64,000 nucleotides of DNA, taken from contig NZ_JAYFUL010000007.1 of the NCBI RefSeq assembly GCF_034928825.1, forward strand, positions 1-64,000, given 5' to 3'. The notes below the pieces were generated by a model. That model saw only the letters and a list, made by a program, of their open reading frames with translations, was not told the DNA's origin and ran no database searches. Positions 42,772-52,497 of the stretch are shown here, in pieces (the stretch's first letter is position 1; each line of letters begins with the position of its first letter). A program made the translations under genes and the position numbers. Source of the DNA: Arcicella aquatica (GTDB taxonomy: Bacteria; Bacteroidota; Bacteroidia; Cytophagales; Spirosomataceae).

Positions 42772-43413
42772 ATGCCAGTGAAACCATTTGAAACTACCCT
42801 TTATGAAAAACTTAAACCGTTTTTCAGTATGCACAATTTTGAGCTGTTAGCAGATAAAAAACAATTTCGAAAAATTACACCAACAGGCTTCCAGAACGTA
42901 ATTTTTACGGCAACTTCTTATGATAATGAAACTTGGCTAGAAGTAAATATTGGTTGCAGAAACAACCAAGTAGAGCAGATAGCCCAACAGTTTCTGGGGA
43001 ATACCCGTGACTTCTGGTCAGATTCTAATACTTTAGTCATCTCAATTGGGAAATTTAATGATGCCAAATATTTTAGATATAAGATTTTGAATGAAAACGA
43101 TTTGGATGATGTTTGTGAAATAGTGAAAGAGTTTTTGGAACAAAGAGGATTTCATTTTATGAATGAATCGGATAGCTTACCAGCATTAAATAATATTTTT
43201 AATCTGCATCTTTCTAAGCCTTGCAAATACTTATACAACCAATTGCATCGTAGTTATAAGGGTATCATCACCGCAAAGTTGACCCATGATAAACACTTTT
43301 TAGATTTATCGAACAAACACCGTGATATTTTGATGAGTAATGGCTCTAGTCCTGATGAACTATTGACTTACGAAAGATTACTAAGTTTTCTGTTGTACCA
43401 TTCTGTGAATTAA
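42772..43413 (+). CDS. Conserved-looking hypothetical cytoplasmic protein
   Basis: 213 residues, no leader or TM segment. The N-terminal half (ETTLYEKLKPFFSMHNFELL to TWLEVNIGCRNNQVEQIAQQ) has the alternating pattern of a small alpha/beta domain in which a conserved aromatic sheet faces a helix, as in DUF4304-like proteins, but I cannot assign it. The C-terminal part is alpha-helical. Codon use and composition match the neighbours, so it is very likely a real gene. It lies 52 bp before the hybrid two-component gene. Confidence 0.55.
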   Translation: MPVKPFETTLYEKLKPFFSMHNFELLADKKQFRKITPTGFQNVIFTATSYDNETWLEVNIGCRNNQVEQIAQQFLGNTRDFWSDSNTLVISIGKFNDAKYFRYKILNENDLDDVCEIVKEFLEQRGFHFMNESDSLPALNNIFNLHLSKPCKYLYNQLHRSYKGIITAKLTHDKHFLDLSNKHRDILMSNGSSPDELLTYERLLSFLLYHSVN

Positions 43414-43465
43414 ACCAGCTTTTATTGAAATTTTCCTAAATTGCATAAGGAAGATTAATTTTTTG

Positions 43466-46400
43466 ATGAAATTACGTATTGTACTCATATTGTTGTTCTG
43501 TAACAGTTGGCTTACACCTTTGGTGGCACAACTGAAATTCAGCCGTATTAGTACACAAAGAGGCTTATCGCAAAGTACGGTAGGGCAAATCTTTCAAGAT
43601 AAAAAAGGATTTATTTGGTTTGCCACGAAAGACGGCCTTAATAAATACGACGGCTACCAGTTCACCGTTTATCGACATATCTCTAACGACCCCAATTCTA
43701 TTAGTAGTAGTACCATTTCATGTATTACCGAAGACCAAGAAGGCAACCTTTGGGTAGGTACTTTTGATGGTGGCGTAAATAAACTCGACAAAACCACAGG
43801 AAATTTTATTCATTTCAAACAAGCAGACGATAAAACTAATATCGGTGGACTCAGCATTTCGTCTATCATTGCATCGCCCGATAATAAAATATGGGTTTCT
43901 ACTTATGGTTATGGCTTGCTTTGTTTTGATAACCAACAAAAAACCATCAAATGGCGTTTGGTGGAATCAGAGCTATTGACGACCAATGATATTTCCTTGG
44001 TTTTTCAAGATAAAAAGAACACGCTTTGGTTGGGTGGGCATTATGGCGTAATAACCCATATTGACAAAAACAATCATGCCAATACGGTTCGTCTTCAAAG
44101 CAATCTTCCTCCTCGTAAAAATCAAATTACTTGTTTGGTAGAAGACCCACAAGGAAAAATTTTAGTAGGGACACGAGGCAATGGCTTGTATTCACTGAAC
44201 CCGAAAACAAATGTGTTCACTCAGGTGCTATACAGTCCTAATCAGAATAATCGAGCTAATTTGATTACTGATTTGGTTTATGACAAAGATGGCACGCTTT
44301 GGATTGGTACGGACAATGGAGTTTTTCTTGTAAAAAACAACAATTATGACCAGCTTAGCTACATAGAATCCAATCCTGATTCTGAAACAGGGTTAAGCTC
44401 GCATGCTATTCAATGTATTTTTGTAGACCGAGATAACAATGTTTGGATTAGTACTTGGGAAGCAGGATTGAACGTACATTACAGACATCGGAATAACTTC
44501 AAATTATACCGTCACAAGGTAAACTCTACTCAAAATTTATTACGAGATAAAGTAACAGCCATCGCCTGTGAAAACGACCCTAACCGAGTTTGGATTGGTA
44601 GTAATAATGGTCTGACACTATTTGATAGGGCTAAAAATACCTTTTCACATTATTTTATCAGCCCTTCTCATGCCACTACTAGCACCAATGACATCAATAA
44701 TTTATATTATGATAATGATGGAGACCTATCAGTGTTAACGTGGGAAATTGGGCTTAGGATTATGAAAAAAGGCAGTAACTCTTTTATACTGTATCCTTAT
44801 GATGATGGTAGCAATACAACACACCTTACTTGTTTGAGTCCTGCCAGAAAACCAAAACATTTGTGGATAGGTACACAAGAAGAAGGCATTTTGTTATTCA
44901 ACAAACAGACGGGCGAATTCAGTCCTGTTCAAGACCTCAACCGTAAAGGGGTATTATTGGGCATGCACATTAATTCCATCTTAGAAGAAGAAAACGGTAC
45001 ACTTTGGATTGGGACTTACAATAATGGTATTTATTGTTATAATCAAAAGAAAAGGCAAATTGTTCATATCCGTAAATCAAACCGCTCGGATGGATTAAGT
45101 GCTAATCAAATCAATAAAATATTTCAGGATTCCCGCAAACAAATCTGGATAGGCACGAATGGTGGTGGTTTGAACCTTTATCAACCAACTACCAGAAATT
45201 TTAAAGTTTGGAGAACAGAAGATGGATTACCCAATAATACCATCAAGGGAATTGTTGAAGACCATCATTATCATTTGTGGTTATCGACCAATCAAGGTAT
45301 TTCACAATTTATAACTTATAGCAATTCATTCAAGAACTATACAAAAGCTGATGGGCTTCAAGGCTCAGAGTTTTTGCTGAATGCTTATGCTCAAAACAAT
45401 CGTGGTGAAATATTTTTTGGTGGTACAGAAGGACTCAACATTTTTCATCCAGACAGTCTGATTGAAAGTAATATAGTACCCAATGTATATATTACAGGCT
45501 TAAAATTGTTCAATAAGTACGTGGTGGTAGGGCAACCCGGCTCGCCTTTGCAGCAAGATATTTCTCAAACAGAGGAATTAGAACTAGCGTCAGATCAGAA
45601 TGTATTTTCAATTGATTTTACTGCCTTGGATTTCCAACAGTTCAAGAATAACCAATATGCTTATGTGCTACAAGGTTTTGATAAAGAGTGGAACTATGTA
45701 GGGACACAAAGAACTGCCAACTATACCAACTTGAATGCAGGAAGCTATCTATTCAGGGTAAAAGCGACCAATAATGATGGCGTTTGGAATCAAAGAGAAG
45801 CCATGCTACACATTACGATATTACCCCCTTGGTACAGAACTTGGTGGGCGTATTTCTTTTATTTAATCATTGTGGGTATTGGGCTTTATTTCACCAGAAG
45901 AGTCGTGCTCATTCGTGAGCGTTTGAAATTGGATGTACAATTACAAGAAAGAGAAAAAGAACAAGTACAGGAATTAGACCGACTAAAAACTAATTTCTTT
46001 ACTAATATTTCCCATGAGTTCAGAACCCCTCTAACACTGATTATCAGTCCCTTAGAAAAATATTTAGCCGAAAACAAAGACATTCCAGATTCGCAACGCA
46101 AAAGGACGGAATCTATTTATAGAAATGCCAAGCAATTGCAAAAACTGATAAATCAATTACTCGATTTATCTAAATTAGAAGCTGGCAAGCTATCTCCAGA
46201 AATTACCCAAAACGATGTAATTGATTTTATTCAACAGATTACAGAATCATTCAGAGGGCTAGCTGAACAGAAGAATATCAGCCTTCTTTTCAAACCATCG
46301 ACCCCTTATTTGTTAGCTTATTTTGATACAGACATTTTAGAAAAAATTGTCACCAATTTACTTTCAAATGCCTTCAAATTCTCGGATAATGATGGTGAAA

Positions 46401-47545
46401 TTGTTGTAAAAGTATCGGTAAATCCAGCCGATAATCAAAGAATTATTATTGCCGTAAGCGACACGGGTATTGGGATTGATAGTAAAAATTTACAAAATGT
46501 ATTCAATCGTTTTTACCAGATTCATGGTAAAGACCCTCAGAAACATGTGGTAGGTACTGGTGTAGGGTTAGCGCTGTGTAAAGAGTTGATAGAGTTACAC
46601 AGAGGAGAGATTCTAGTTAGTAGTCGATTGGGCAAAGGAAGTACCTTTACCATTCACTTGCCTATTAACAAAGATGCCTACGATAGTAATTGGATTCGGG
46701 ATAATGCTATTGACTCAGAACTTCCTCCGATTAATATACATGATAATTTGATTGAGCCTCATAAAAACGAACATCCTAAAAAGAATGTTCCGCTTTTATT
46801 AATTGCAGAAGATAACGACGATTTACGCAATTATATCAAAGAGATTTTCGTTGAAAATTTCAATATAATTGAGGCAAACAATGGTCAAAAAGCCCTTGAT
46901 ATTGCCATAGAGCAAGTACCTGATTTAATCATTTCAGACTGGATTATGCCTGAAATGACTGGTGGTGAGCTTTGCGAGCATGTCAAAACCAAAGAAAGTA
47001 CCAGCCATATTCCAGTAATTATACTAACGTCTAGAAGTAGTAATGAAAGTAAATTAGCAGGACTTGAAATCGGTGCGGATGATTATATTACCAAGCCTTT
47101 TAATGCTAGCTTGTTGGAAGCAAGAGTTAAGAACCTATTGGAAAGCAGGAAAAAACTAAGAGAAAGGTTTAGTAAAGAGGTGAAAGTAAATGCAAAGGAA
47201 ATCACCTTAAATTCTTCAGATGAACATTTTCTAGAAAAAGCAGTTAGGATTGTAGAGGAAAATATGATGAATACGTCGTTGGATATTGCCTTTTTAGAAA
47301 GAGAGTTGAACATGAGTACGATGCAGTTGTATAGAAAACTAAAAAGCTTAACAAACTTTTCAGGAAACGAGTTTATCAAGAATGTTCGTTTGAAAAAGGC
47401 AATTCAATTACTTGAAACTGACAGTTTTACCATTGCGGAGATTGCATATAAGGTTGGTTTTAATGACCCTTCTTATTTCACTAGAATATTTAAAAAGGAA
47501 TTTGGTAAATCGCCATCTGAATACTTAGAAAAAACGCCACTATAA
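43466..47545 (+). CDS. Hybrid two-component system protein (propeller sensor, kinase, receiver, AraC)
   Basis: 1359 residues from the ATG at 43466. In order: signal peptide, about 14 two-component-regulator propeller repeats (about 25-690, with units such as GLSQSTVGQIFQDKKGFIWF and LWIGTDNGVF), Y_Y_Y domain (about 700-775), one TM helix (about 785-807), HisKA with H850 (NISHEFRTPL), HATPase_c (NLLSNAFKFSDN, DTGIGID, GTGVGLAL), receiver with D1158 (ISDWIMPEMTG) and AraC HTH (about 1265-1355). All catalytic motifs are intact. HTCS proteins sense oligosaccharides in the periplasm and activate glycan loci; the nearest SusCD locus is over 20 kb away, so its target is uncertain. Confidence 0.93.
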   Translation: MKLRIVLILLFCNSWLTPLVAQLKFSRISTQRGLSQSTVGQIFQDKKGFIWFATKDGLNKYDGYQFTVYRHISNDPNSISSSTISCITEDQEGNLWVGTFDGGVNKLDKTTGNFIHFKQADDKTNIGGLSISSIIASPDNKIWVSTYGYGLLCFDNQQKTIKWRLVESELLTTNDISLVFQDKKNTLWLGGHYGVITHIDKNNHANTVRLQSNLPPRKNQITCLVEDPQGKILVGTRGNGLYSLNPKTNVFTQVLYSPNQNNRANLITDLVYDKDGTLWIGTDNGVFLVKNNNYDQLSYIESNPDSETGLSSHAIQCIFVDRDNNVWISTWEAGLNVHYRHRNNFKLYRHKVNSTQNLLRDKVTAIACENDPNRVWIGSNNGLTLFDRAKNTFSHYFISPSHATTSTNDINNLYYDNDGDLSVLTWEIGLRIMKKGSNSFILYPYDDGSNTTHLTCLSPARKPKHLWIGTQEEGILLFNKQTGEFSPVQDLNRKGVLLGMHINSILEEENGTLWIGTYNNGIYCYNQKKRQIVHIRKSNRSDGLSANQINKIFQDSRKQIWIGTNGGGLNLYQPTTRNFKVWRTEDGLPNNTIKGIVEDHHYHLWLSTNQGISQFITYSNSFKNYTKADGLQGSEFLLNAYAQNNRGEIFFGGTEGLNIFHPDSLIESNIVPNVYITGLKLFNKYVVVGQPGSPLQQDISQTEELELASDQNVFSIDFTALDFQQFKNNQYAYVLQGFDKEWNYVGTQRTANYTNLNAGSYLFRVKATNNDGVWNQREAMLHITILPPWYRTWWAYFFYLIIVGIGLYFTRRVVLIRERLKLDVQLQEREKEQVQELDRLKTNFFTNISHEFRTPLTLIISPLEKYLAENKDIPDSQRKRTESIYRNAKQLQKLINQLLDLSKLEAGKLSPEITQNDVIDFIQQITESFRGLAEQKNISLLFKPSTPYLLAYFDTDILEKIVTNLLSNAFKFSDNDGEIVVKVSVNPADNQRIIIAVSDTGIGIDSKNLQNVFNRFYQIHGKDPQKHVVGTGVGLALCKELIELHRGEILVSSRLGKGSTFTIHLPINKDAYDSNWIRDNAIDSELPPINIHDNLIEPHKNEHPKKNVPLLLIAEDNDDLRNYIKEIFVENFNIIEANNGQKALDIAIEQVPDLIISDWIMPEMTGGELCEHVKTKESTSHIPVIILTSRSSNESKLAGLEIGADDYITKPFNASLLEARVKNLLESRKKLRERFSKEVKVNAKEITLNSSDEHFLEKAVRIVEENMMNTSLDIAFLERELNMSTMQLYRKLKSLTNFSGNEFIKNVRLKKAIQLLETDSFTIAEIAYKVGFNDPSYFTRIFKKEFGKSPSEYLEKTPL

Positions 47546-47653
47546 TATCTATCACTATCTTCAAGTTTGCTTCAGATTTGTTAGGTATCTTGGTTGTGTA
47601 AAACCAATACTATTAAGATTAAATTGTCTATAAGTACTTAACGTTCCCGTCTA

Positions 47654-48397
47654 ATGATGAATATAAAAAAAAGCTTTTATTTATTTATTTTACTTTGCCT
47701 AAGTATATGTCCTACTGCTTTTACGCAACAAAGAGATTCTACCTTTCGTAAATTAACCATCAAACAACTCATTGTTCCTGCTTCTTTACTTACGGGAGGT
47801 TATGTACTTAAAAGTATTAGTCTAAAACAAGAACAATTAGAATGGCATGATAAATATTATAAAGACTTCCATACACACGTAGATGATATTATTCAATATA
47901 CGCCTTATGTAGCAGTGTTCGGGTTAGATTTAATGGGCATTAAAGCAAAACATACTGTGGGTGACCGTATTGGTGTTTTATTGATTGGCGCCACTATCAT
48001 GTCAGGAACGGTGTTTACGCTAAAGCATACTACTAAAGTGCTACGTCCTGACCTTTCTGGACAAGATTCCTTTCCGTCGGGTCATACAGCCAATGCTTTT
48101 TTTGGTGCGGCTGTTTTAGCCGAAGAATATAACGACGAAAGTATTTGGTATGGCGTTGGTGCTTATACTGTTGCTACCGCTACTGGAACGCTGAGAGTAT
48201 TGAATAACAGACATTGGTTTTCAGATGTAATAGTTGGGGCTGGTGTTGGAATACTATCTGCGAAAGCGGCTTATGTAATTTACCCTTGGTTGAAACAAAA
48301 ATTAGGGAAGAAACCAAGTGATAGTCCTTCTAAAATAGCTTTTACGCCTATGTATGATGGCAGGGTTGTTGGAGGAAATTTGGTGATTGGGTTTTAG
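47654..48397 (+). CDS. PAP2-type phosphatase, exported
   Basis: 247 residues with a signal peptide (about 1-24, CPTAFTQQ). The acid phosphatase motifs are visible: KHTTKVLRP (C1, K and RP), FPSGHTANAF (C2, SGH with catalytic His) and RVLNNRHWFSDVIVG (C3, R, nucleophilic His and Asp). PAP2 enzymes remove phosphate from lipids such as undecaprenyl or phosphatidyl phosphates. Only one or two clear hydrophobic segments are seen besides the leader, so it may be a periplasmic or outer-membrane form. A lone gene 108 bp after the HTCS gene. Confidence 0.9.
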   Translation: MMNIKKSFYLFILLCLSICPTAFTQQRDSTFRKLTIKQLIVPASLLTGGYVLKSISLKQEQLEWHDKYYKDFHTHVDDIIQYTPYVAVFGLDLMGIKAKHTVGDRIGVLLIGATIMSGTVFTLKHTTKVLRPDLSGQDSFPSGHTANAFFGAAVLAEEYNDESIWYGVGAYTVATATGTLRVLNNRHWFSDVIVGAGVGILSAKAAYVIYPWLKQKLGKKPSDSPSKIAFTPMYDGRVVGGNLVIGF

Positions 48398-48492
48398 GAT
48401 ATAGTTTAAAAAGATTATGGTTAAATAAACATTTGAAGCTTCTATTTTAATATTCTTTCAAAATAGACTATTTTTGATAAAAAGAGTAGAGA

Positions 48493-49842
48493 ATGAACTT
48501 ACCCAATAAAAAAGCAATAAAGTTAGACGAGATAGATAGTGTATTACAATTCAATGCACCTCTACCAGGGAAAGAACATCCTTTTTATACTGACTTTACA
48601 GGTTTAAGAGGCGACTTTAAAGAAAAAAAGCTTTATAGAACCCTTAATCTAAACCCTTCAAACTTAACTTATAATTTCGAGGCAAATCAATTTAACAAAC
48701 TAAAGGTTTTTTTGGCTGGCATGCGTGGAAGTGGTAAAACCACGGAATTGGCACGTATTGTTGAGGAAATTGAACATAAAGATGGTTTTTTCTGTGTAGT
48801 TTGTAATATAGACATTGAACTGAATATGGACCATGTTGAGTACATGGACATTTTGATTTGTCAGATTGAAAATCTTATCAAGAAAGCACAAGAGAAAGGT
48901 TTACAATTAGATAAGAATGTTGTAAAGTCACTTAGCAAATGGTTCGAGGAAAGAACGTTAGAGATTAATAGTTCCATCGAAAAATCTGCGAGTATTGAAA
49001 TAGAATTAGAAGGAAAATGGGGGCTTCCTTGGCTTTTGTCGTTAGTTGGCAAGTTAAAAGGCGGAGTAACAGGTTCAAAAGAAAGAGCAGATTCTGTTAG
49101 AAAAGTATTCAGGAATCGCTTTGTAGATTTTGCACAAGAATTTAACATTTTCGTAGAAGATGCTGCTAGATGGCTTCGTGACCATTCTGAGGCTCGTGAT
49201 ATTTTGTTTATTGTTGATGGATTGGAAAAAACAACAACGGCAGAAAGAAGAAGGGAAATCATCATTGAAAATGCTGAAAGTATCAAAAGTATTCGGGCAA
49301 ACTGCTTAATGACCCTACCGATTGAACTGATGAAATCAATCAGACAAGTAAAAGATTATTCAGAAGTAGTCACTTTCCCATTTATAAAAGTCCAAGAAAT
49401 AGATGGTTCTGATGTTGAAGCAACGATTAATCGTTTCGTAGAATTTGTCTATAAAAGAATTGATAAGAGTCTTTTTGAATCAGAAGACGTAGTAAAAACT
49501 GCCGTAAGATTTAGTGGGGGTTCTCCTCGTGAATTATTACGGTTACTCCAACATGCAGGCTATGAATTAGAAGATGATGATACCCAAATAACGATGAATG
49601 CTTTAATGGAGGCTGTTAAGTATTTATCTGCTGATGCTCGTTTTCTTTCTGAAAAGGAATTAACTGTTTTAAAGGAAATAAGAAAAAACAATAAAGAAAA
49701 TAAGCCTACACCATTTATCGACGGTATTGAGAAATTATTAGAAGAAATTGTAGTGATGGAATACAATTCTGGTACTTATAAAAGAGTGAATCCTATTATT
49801 GCTTACTCCTCAATCTATCAAGAATATGTGGGTAAAGACTGA
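48493..49842 (+). CDS. P-loop ATPase, probable STAND-like conflict-system ATPase
   Basis: 449 residues, no leader. Walker A is GMRGSGKTT (G76-T84, with K82 and T83), followed by EL as in other ATPases of this type. Walker B is ILFIVDGLEK (D242). The segment between them carries an unusual insertion with hydrophobic GLPWLLSLVGKL. A helical/winged-helix-like C-terminal part (about 310-449) contains RFSGGSPRELLRLLQHAGYE, a typical lid/sensor-2 region of STAND NTPases. The gene after it overlaps by 17 bp and encodes a TPR protein, so the pair is a unit. I infer a signal-transduction or defence role; nothing in the sequence proves it. Confidence 0.75.
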   Translation: MNLPNKKAIKLDEIDSVLQFNAPLPGKEHPFYTDFTGLRGDFKEKKLYRTLNLNPSNLTYNFEANQFNKLKVFLAGMRGSGKTTELARIVEEIEHKDGFFCVVCNIDIELNMDHVEYMDILICQIENLIKKAQEKGLQLDKNVVKSLSKWFEERTLEINSSIEKSASIEIELEGKWGLPWLLSLVGKLKGGVTGSKERADSVRKVFRNRFVDFAQEFNIFVEDAARWLRDHSEARDILFIVDGLEKTTTAERRREIIIENAESIKSIRANCLMTLPIELMKSIRQVKDYSEVVTFPFIKVQEIDGSDVEATINRFVEFVYKRIDKSLFESEDVVKTAVRFSGGSPRELLRLLQHAGYELEDDDTQITMNALMEAVKYLSADARFLSEKELTVLKEIRKNNKENKPTPFIDGIEKLLEEIVVMEYNSGTYKRVNPIIAYSSIYQEYVGKD

Positions 49843-51220
49843 TGATTTTGATAAACAGCTCAAAAAACTCCAACGGGTTGTACAACCTGCGTTATTTAGG
49901 TATGTGATTATTCAGTATAACCATGCTGATATAAAAAAAGAAATCATACAATTCTTACAAGCTAATTTCTCTGATAGAGCTTTGCTTTCTATCAAAATAC
50001 GAGAGACCGATTATTTTCAACTTTTAGACAAAACAGATGCCATTCAAGAAGGTTTTGTCGTGATTGAAGACTACGAATATCTTATTAATGACGAAGCTTT
50101 TGCCATGGGGTTTAACCAACGCCGAGATAGATTGTCTGCCAAAAATATAGCCTATATATGTTTAATGCCCAATGATGACAAACTTCTTAAAAAATGCAGA
50201 GAACTAATCCCCGACTGGTGGTCTTTTCGCTCAATACTGTTAAAATTTGAAGTGAAATTTTTAAGTAATACTACTGAAAATGAAGCGTTTAAATCCTTAG
50301 AAATCTCCACTTTAGGAGGTTTAGATTTTGCTGCTAAAAAAGATGAATTAGATTGGTTAGAGGAAAAAATACTGTCTTTATCAGATACTGAAATTAACCT
50401 TAAACTTGAATTATTACAAAAGGCTTCTCATATAGCTTATTACTTACAATTGATAGATAAGCTATTCCTTTTTAATGAATCAATGAGTCAATTGGCAGAA
50501 AAAATAGACTTACAAAGAAATAGTTCTTTACAATTTGCAAAAATTCAAAATAGTTATGGGCGTTATTTTAAATTAAAAGGTGATTTTTCTCAAGCACGTA
50601 ACAAATATAAACTTGCTCTAGATTTAGCTACAAAAGCTAACAATAAATATGCTATTGCAGAATATCAAAATAATTTGGCATTAGTTCTTCAAAATTTAGG
50701 GGATTATGAAGGAGCAAAAAAGTTATTGGAAAAAGCAGTAATTTCAGCAGAGAAAACCTTTGGAGAATCCCATCCAAACACAGCAGTTGGTTACTCTAAT
50801 TTGGCATCAGTTCTTCAAGATTTAGGGGATTATGAAGGGGCTAAAGGTTTATTGGAAAAAGCCTTGATTTCAGATGAGAAAAACTTTGGAGTCTCTCATC
50901 CTATGACAGCAGTTCGTTACTCTAGTTTGGCAACCGTCCTTCAAGATTTAGGGGATTATGAAGGAGCAAAAAAGTTATTGGAAAAAGCAGTGATTTCTGA
51001 TGAGAAGAACTTTGGAGAATCGCATCCTACAACAGCTTCAACAAAATGGAATTTAGCAGCAGTGCTAATAGATTTAAAACTTTTTGATGAAGCCTTGCCA
51101 TTGTTAGAACAAGCTTATACAACCTTTGAAAATTTATTAGGTATTGAACATCGTGATACTAAAAATTGTAAAGGGTGGTTGGATTTGTTAAATAAAAAAA
51201 TATTAGAAGTTGGTACTTAA
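49826..51220 (+). CDS. TPR-repeat partner protein of the P-loop ATPase
   Basis: 464 residues from the ATG at 49826, inside the end of the ATPase gene. An N-terminal domain of about 160 residues has no Walker A but the block FNQRRDRL followed by IAYICLMP and DWWSFRS, which I associate with TPR effectors in bacterial conflict systems. The helical middle part leads to about five TPRs. Three are 42-residue kinesin-light-chain-like units (SNLASVLQDLGDYEGAKGLL, LEKALISDEKNFG and so on) that are almost identical. Probably cytoplasmic. TPRs may bind a target or sense a partner, with the ATPase as switch. Confidence 0.72.
   Translation: MWVKTDDFDKQLKKLQRVVQPALFRYVIIQYNHADIKKEIIQFLQANFSDRALLSIKIRETDYFQLLDKTDAIQEGFVVIEDYEYLINDEAFAMGFNQRRDRLSAKNIAYICLMPNDDKLLKKCRELIPDWWSFRSILLKFEVKFLSNTTENEAFKSLEISTLGGLDFAAKKDELDWLEEKILSLSDTEINLKLELLQKASHIAYYLQLIDKLFLFNESMSQLAEKIDLQRNSSLQFAKIQNSYGRYFKLKGDFSQARNKYKLALDLATKANNKYAIAEYQNNLALVLQNLGDYEGAKKLLEKAVISAEKTFGESHPNTAVGYSNLASVLQDLGDYEGAKGLLEKALISDEKNFGVSHPMTAVRYSSLATVLQDLGDYEGAKKLLEKAVISDEKNFGESHPTTASTKWNLAAVLIDLKLFDEALPLLEQAYTTFENLLGIEHRDTKNCKGWLDLLNKKILEVGT
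50675..51052 (+). repeat. Three near-identical 126-bp tandem coding repeats
   Basis: Units at 50675-50800, 50801-50926 and 50927-51052 encode 42-residue TPRs. The core TTAGGGGATTATGAAGG is identical in all three, so duplication or homogenisation is recent and unit number may vary between strains. Confidence 0.8.
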
Positions 51221-51231
51221 TATTTTACAGC

Positions 51232-51489
51232 ACAAACATGAGTCATCCCGAATTTCAAAATCATAAAAAAGCGGTCGAAAAACTAATTTTGACCGCTTTT
51301 TTATGATTGATGAACACCGAATTCCTACTGTTTGAGCGGAGCGAGTTTAGGAATTCTTGATTTTCTTTTGTTACTTTTCTTTCATCAAGGAAAGAAAAGT
51401 AAGGACTAGACGATAATTAAGTAGAAAACCTCACAAATTGTCTCCAAAACGCACAATTTTAGGAAAAATTCGGGATGACTCATGTTTGT
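51232..51489. mobile_element. 258-bp MITE-like element with 24-bp perfect inverted ends
   Basis: It begins ACAAACATGAGTCATCCCG (then AATTT) and ends with the exact reverse complement. Inside are a bidirectional terminator hairpin (51262-51305) that recurs inverted at 21292-21336, and a segment (51320-51406) that recurs inverted at 52601-52686. It is non-coding and lies exactly between the TPR gene (plus) and the S1/P1-type gene (minus), whose stop is 6 bp from its right end. No target duplication is obvious. Confidence 0.7.
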
Positions 51490-51495
51490 TGAAAA

Positions 51496-52497
51496 TTAAA
51501 ACTCTTCTGGTTTCGCTTTTCTTGATTGTAACAAACCTTTTTTAATCAATTCGTTATTTTTCCAAGCTTTCTTCGCTATTTTGAATTTTGCTTTGTCTTC
51601 TTTGGTGACGGTCTCTAAATCAGATAGGTCTGGTTTGCCAGCATTTACCCAAGCGGTGTACCAAAAATCTGCAACACTTTCGCTTGATAATAACATCTGA
51701 TTGTTGATAGTATTACCCAAACGTTCTCCGTAAGCCTTGGCAAATTCGCCCGTGTAATTCTTTCTCATTTGTCCGAAACGTTCAGAACGCTTGAATTTTC
51801 TTTCGTCTGGAAAGCCTACGCTGGCATTGATTTCTTCTTTGAAAACACCATCCAATAATTTATTGGTGGCTGCGATTTTTGCCCAAATCTCAGCCAATGG
51901 ATCTTTAATATATTTAGCTTTATGTTTGGTATAAAGGTTATAACTTTCAATGTTTATCTCTGGCACAGCGGTTTCCCAAAGCGAGTGAAGTCCTCTTTGA
52001 TTAGTCAATTGTCCATCATAATTATAACTTGTATGCAAAGGCACATGGGCGTCTGAAACATAATGACCTAAATCTGCGGCATAAAACAAAATACTATCTT
52101 TCATTTTACTGCGGAAAGCCTCTGTCAGTTTTTCTTGCATTGCTACAACTACCCATGGTAAAGTACCATATTTTTTGAGGGTATCGGCAGTATATTTTTT
52201 TACGGCTGAATCCCAATCATGAGGAATGGTGTTTAGTGGGTCAGTACCATAAATAGGGGCATCTAAATCAATAAAGTGTTTAGGTGCTTCTGTTTTATCT
52301 GTATTTCTACGCACATCTGGACGAACAGAGTTATAAACCATGTAGTCTTCATTTTTCATAAAGAACGTTGCCATTTTTTTAGGCAAAGCGTATGCTGAAA
52401 TTTGATGAATGGTTTTGTGGCCTAAAAAGCCCCAAGAACAACAGCCTAACAGGATTAAAAGAGCAAGGATTTGTTTAAGTTTTGATAATTGTTTCAT
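51496..52497 (-). CDS. S1/P1-type zinc nuclease / zinc-dependent phospholipase C family protein
   Basis: 333 residues with a signal peptide (about 1-21) whose cleavage would expose W22 (CSWGFLGHKTIHQI); in this superfamily the mature N-terminal Trp itself binds zinc. The other ligands are visible: H in GHKTIH, D in VRPDVRR, H in EAPKHFIDLD, and the DLGHYVSDAHVPLH block with two His and Asp, then GLHSLWE. S1/P1 nucleases degrade RNA and single-stranded DNA, while close relatives are phospholipases C, and sequence alone does not decide. Secreted to periplasm or outside, it may supply phosphate. It is bracketed by inverted copies of an intergenic repeat. Confidence 0.85.
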   Translation of the reverse strand: MKQLSKLKQILALLILLGCCSWGFLGHKTIHQISAYALPKKMATFFMKNEDYMVYNSVRPDVRRNTDKTEAPKHFIDLDAPIYGTDPLNTIPHDWDSAVKKYTADTLKKYGTLPWVVVAMQEKLTEAFRSKMKDSILFYAADLGHYVSDAHVPLHTSYNYDGQLTNQRGLHSLWETAVPEINIESYNLYTKHKAKYIKDPLAEIWAKIAATNKLLDGVFKEEINASVGFPDERKFKRSERFGQMRKNYTGEFAKAYGERLGNTINNQMLLSSESVADFWYTAWVNAGKPDLSDLETVTKEDKAKFKIAKKAWKNNELIKKGLLQSRKAKPEEF

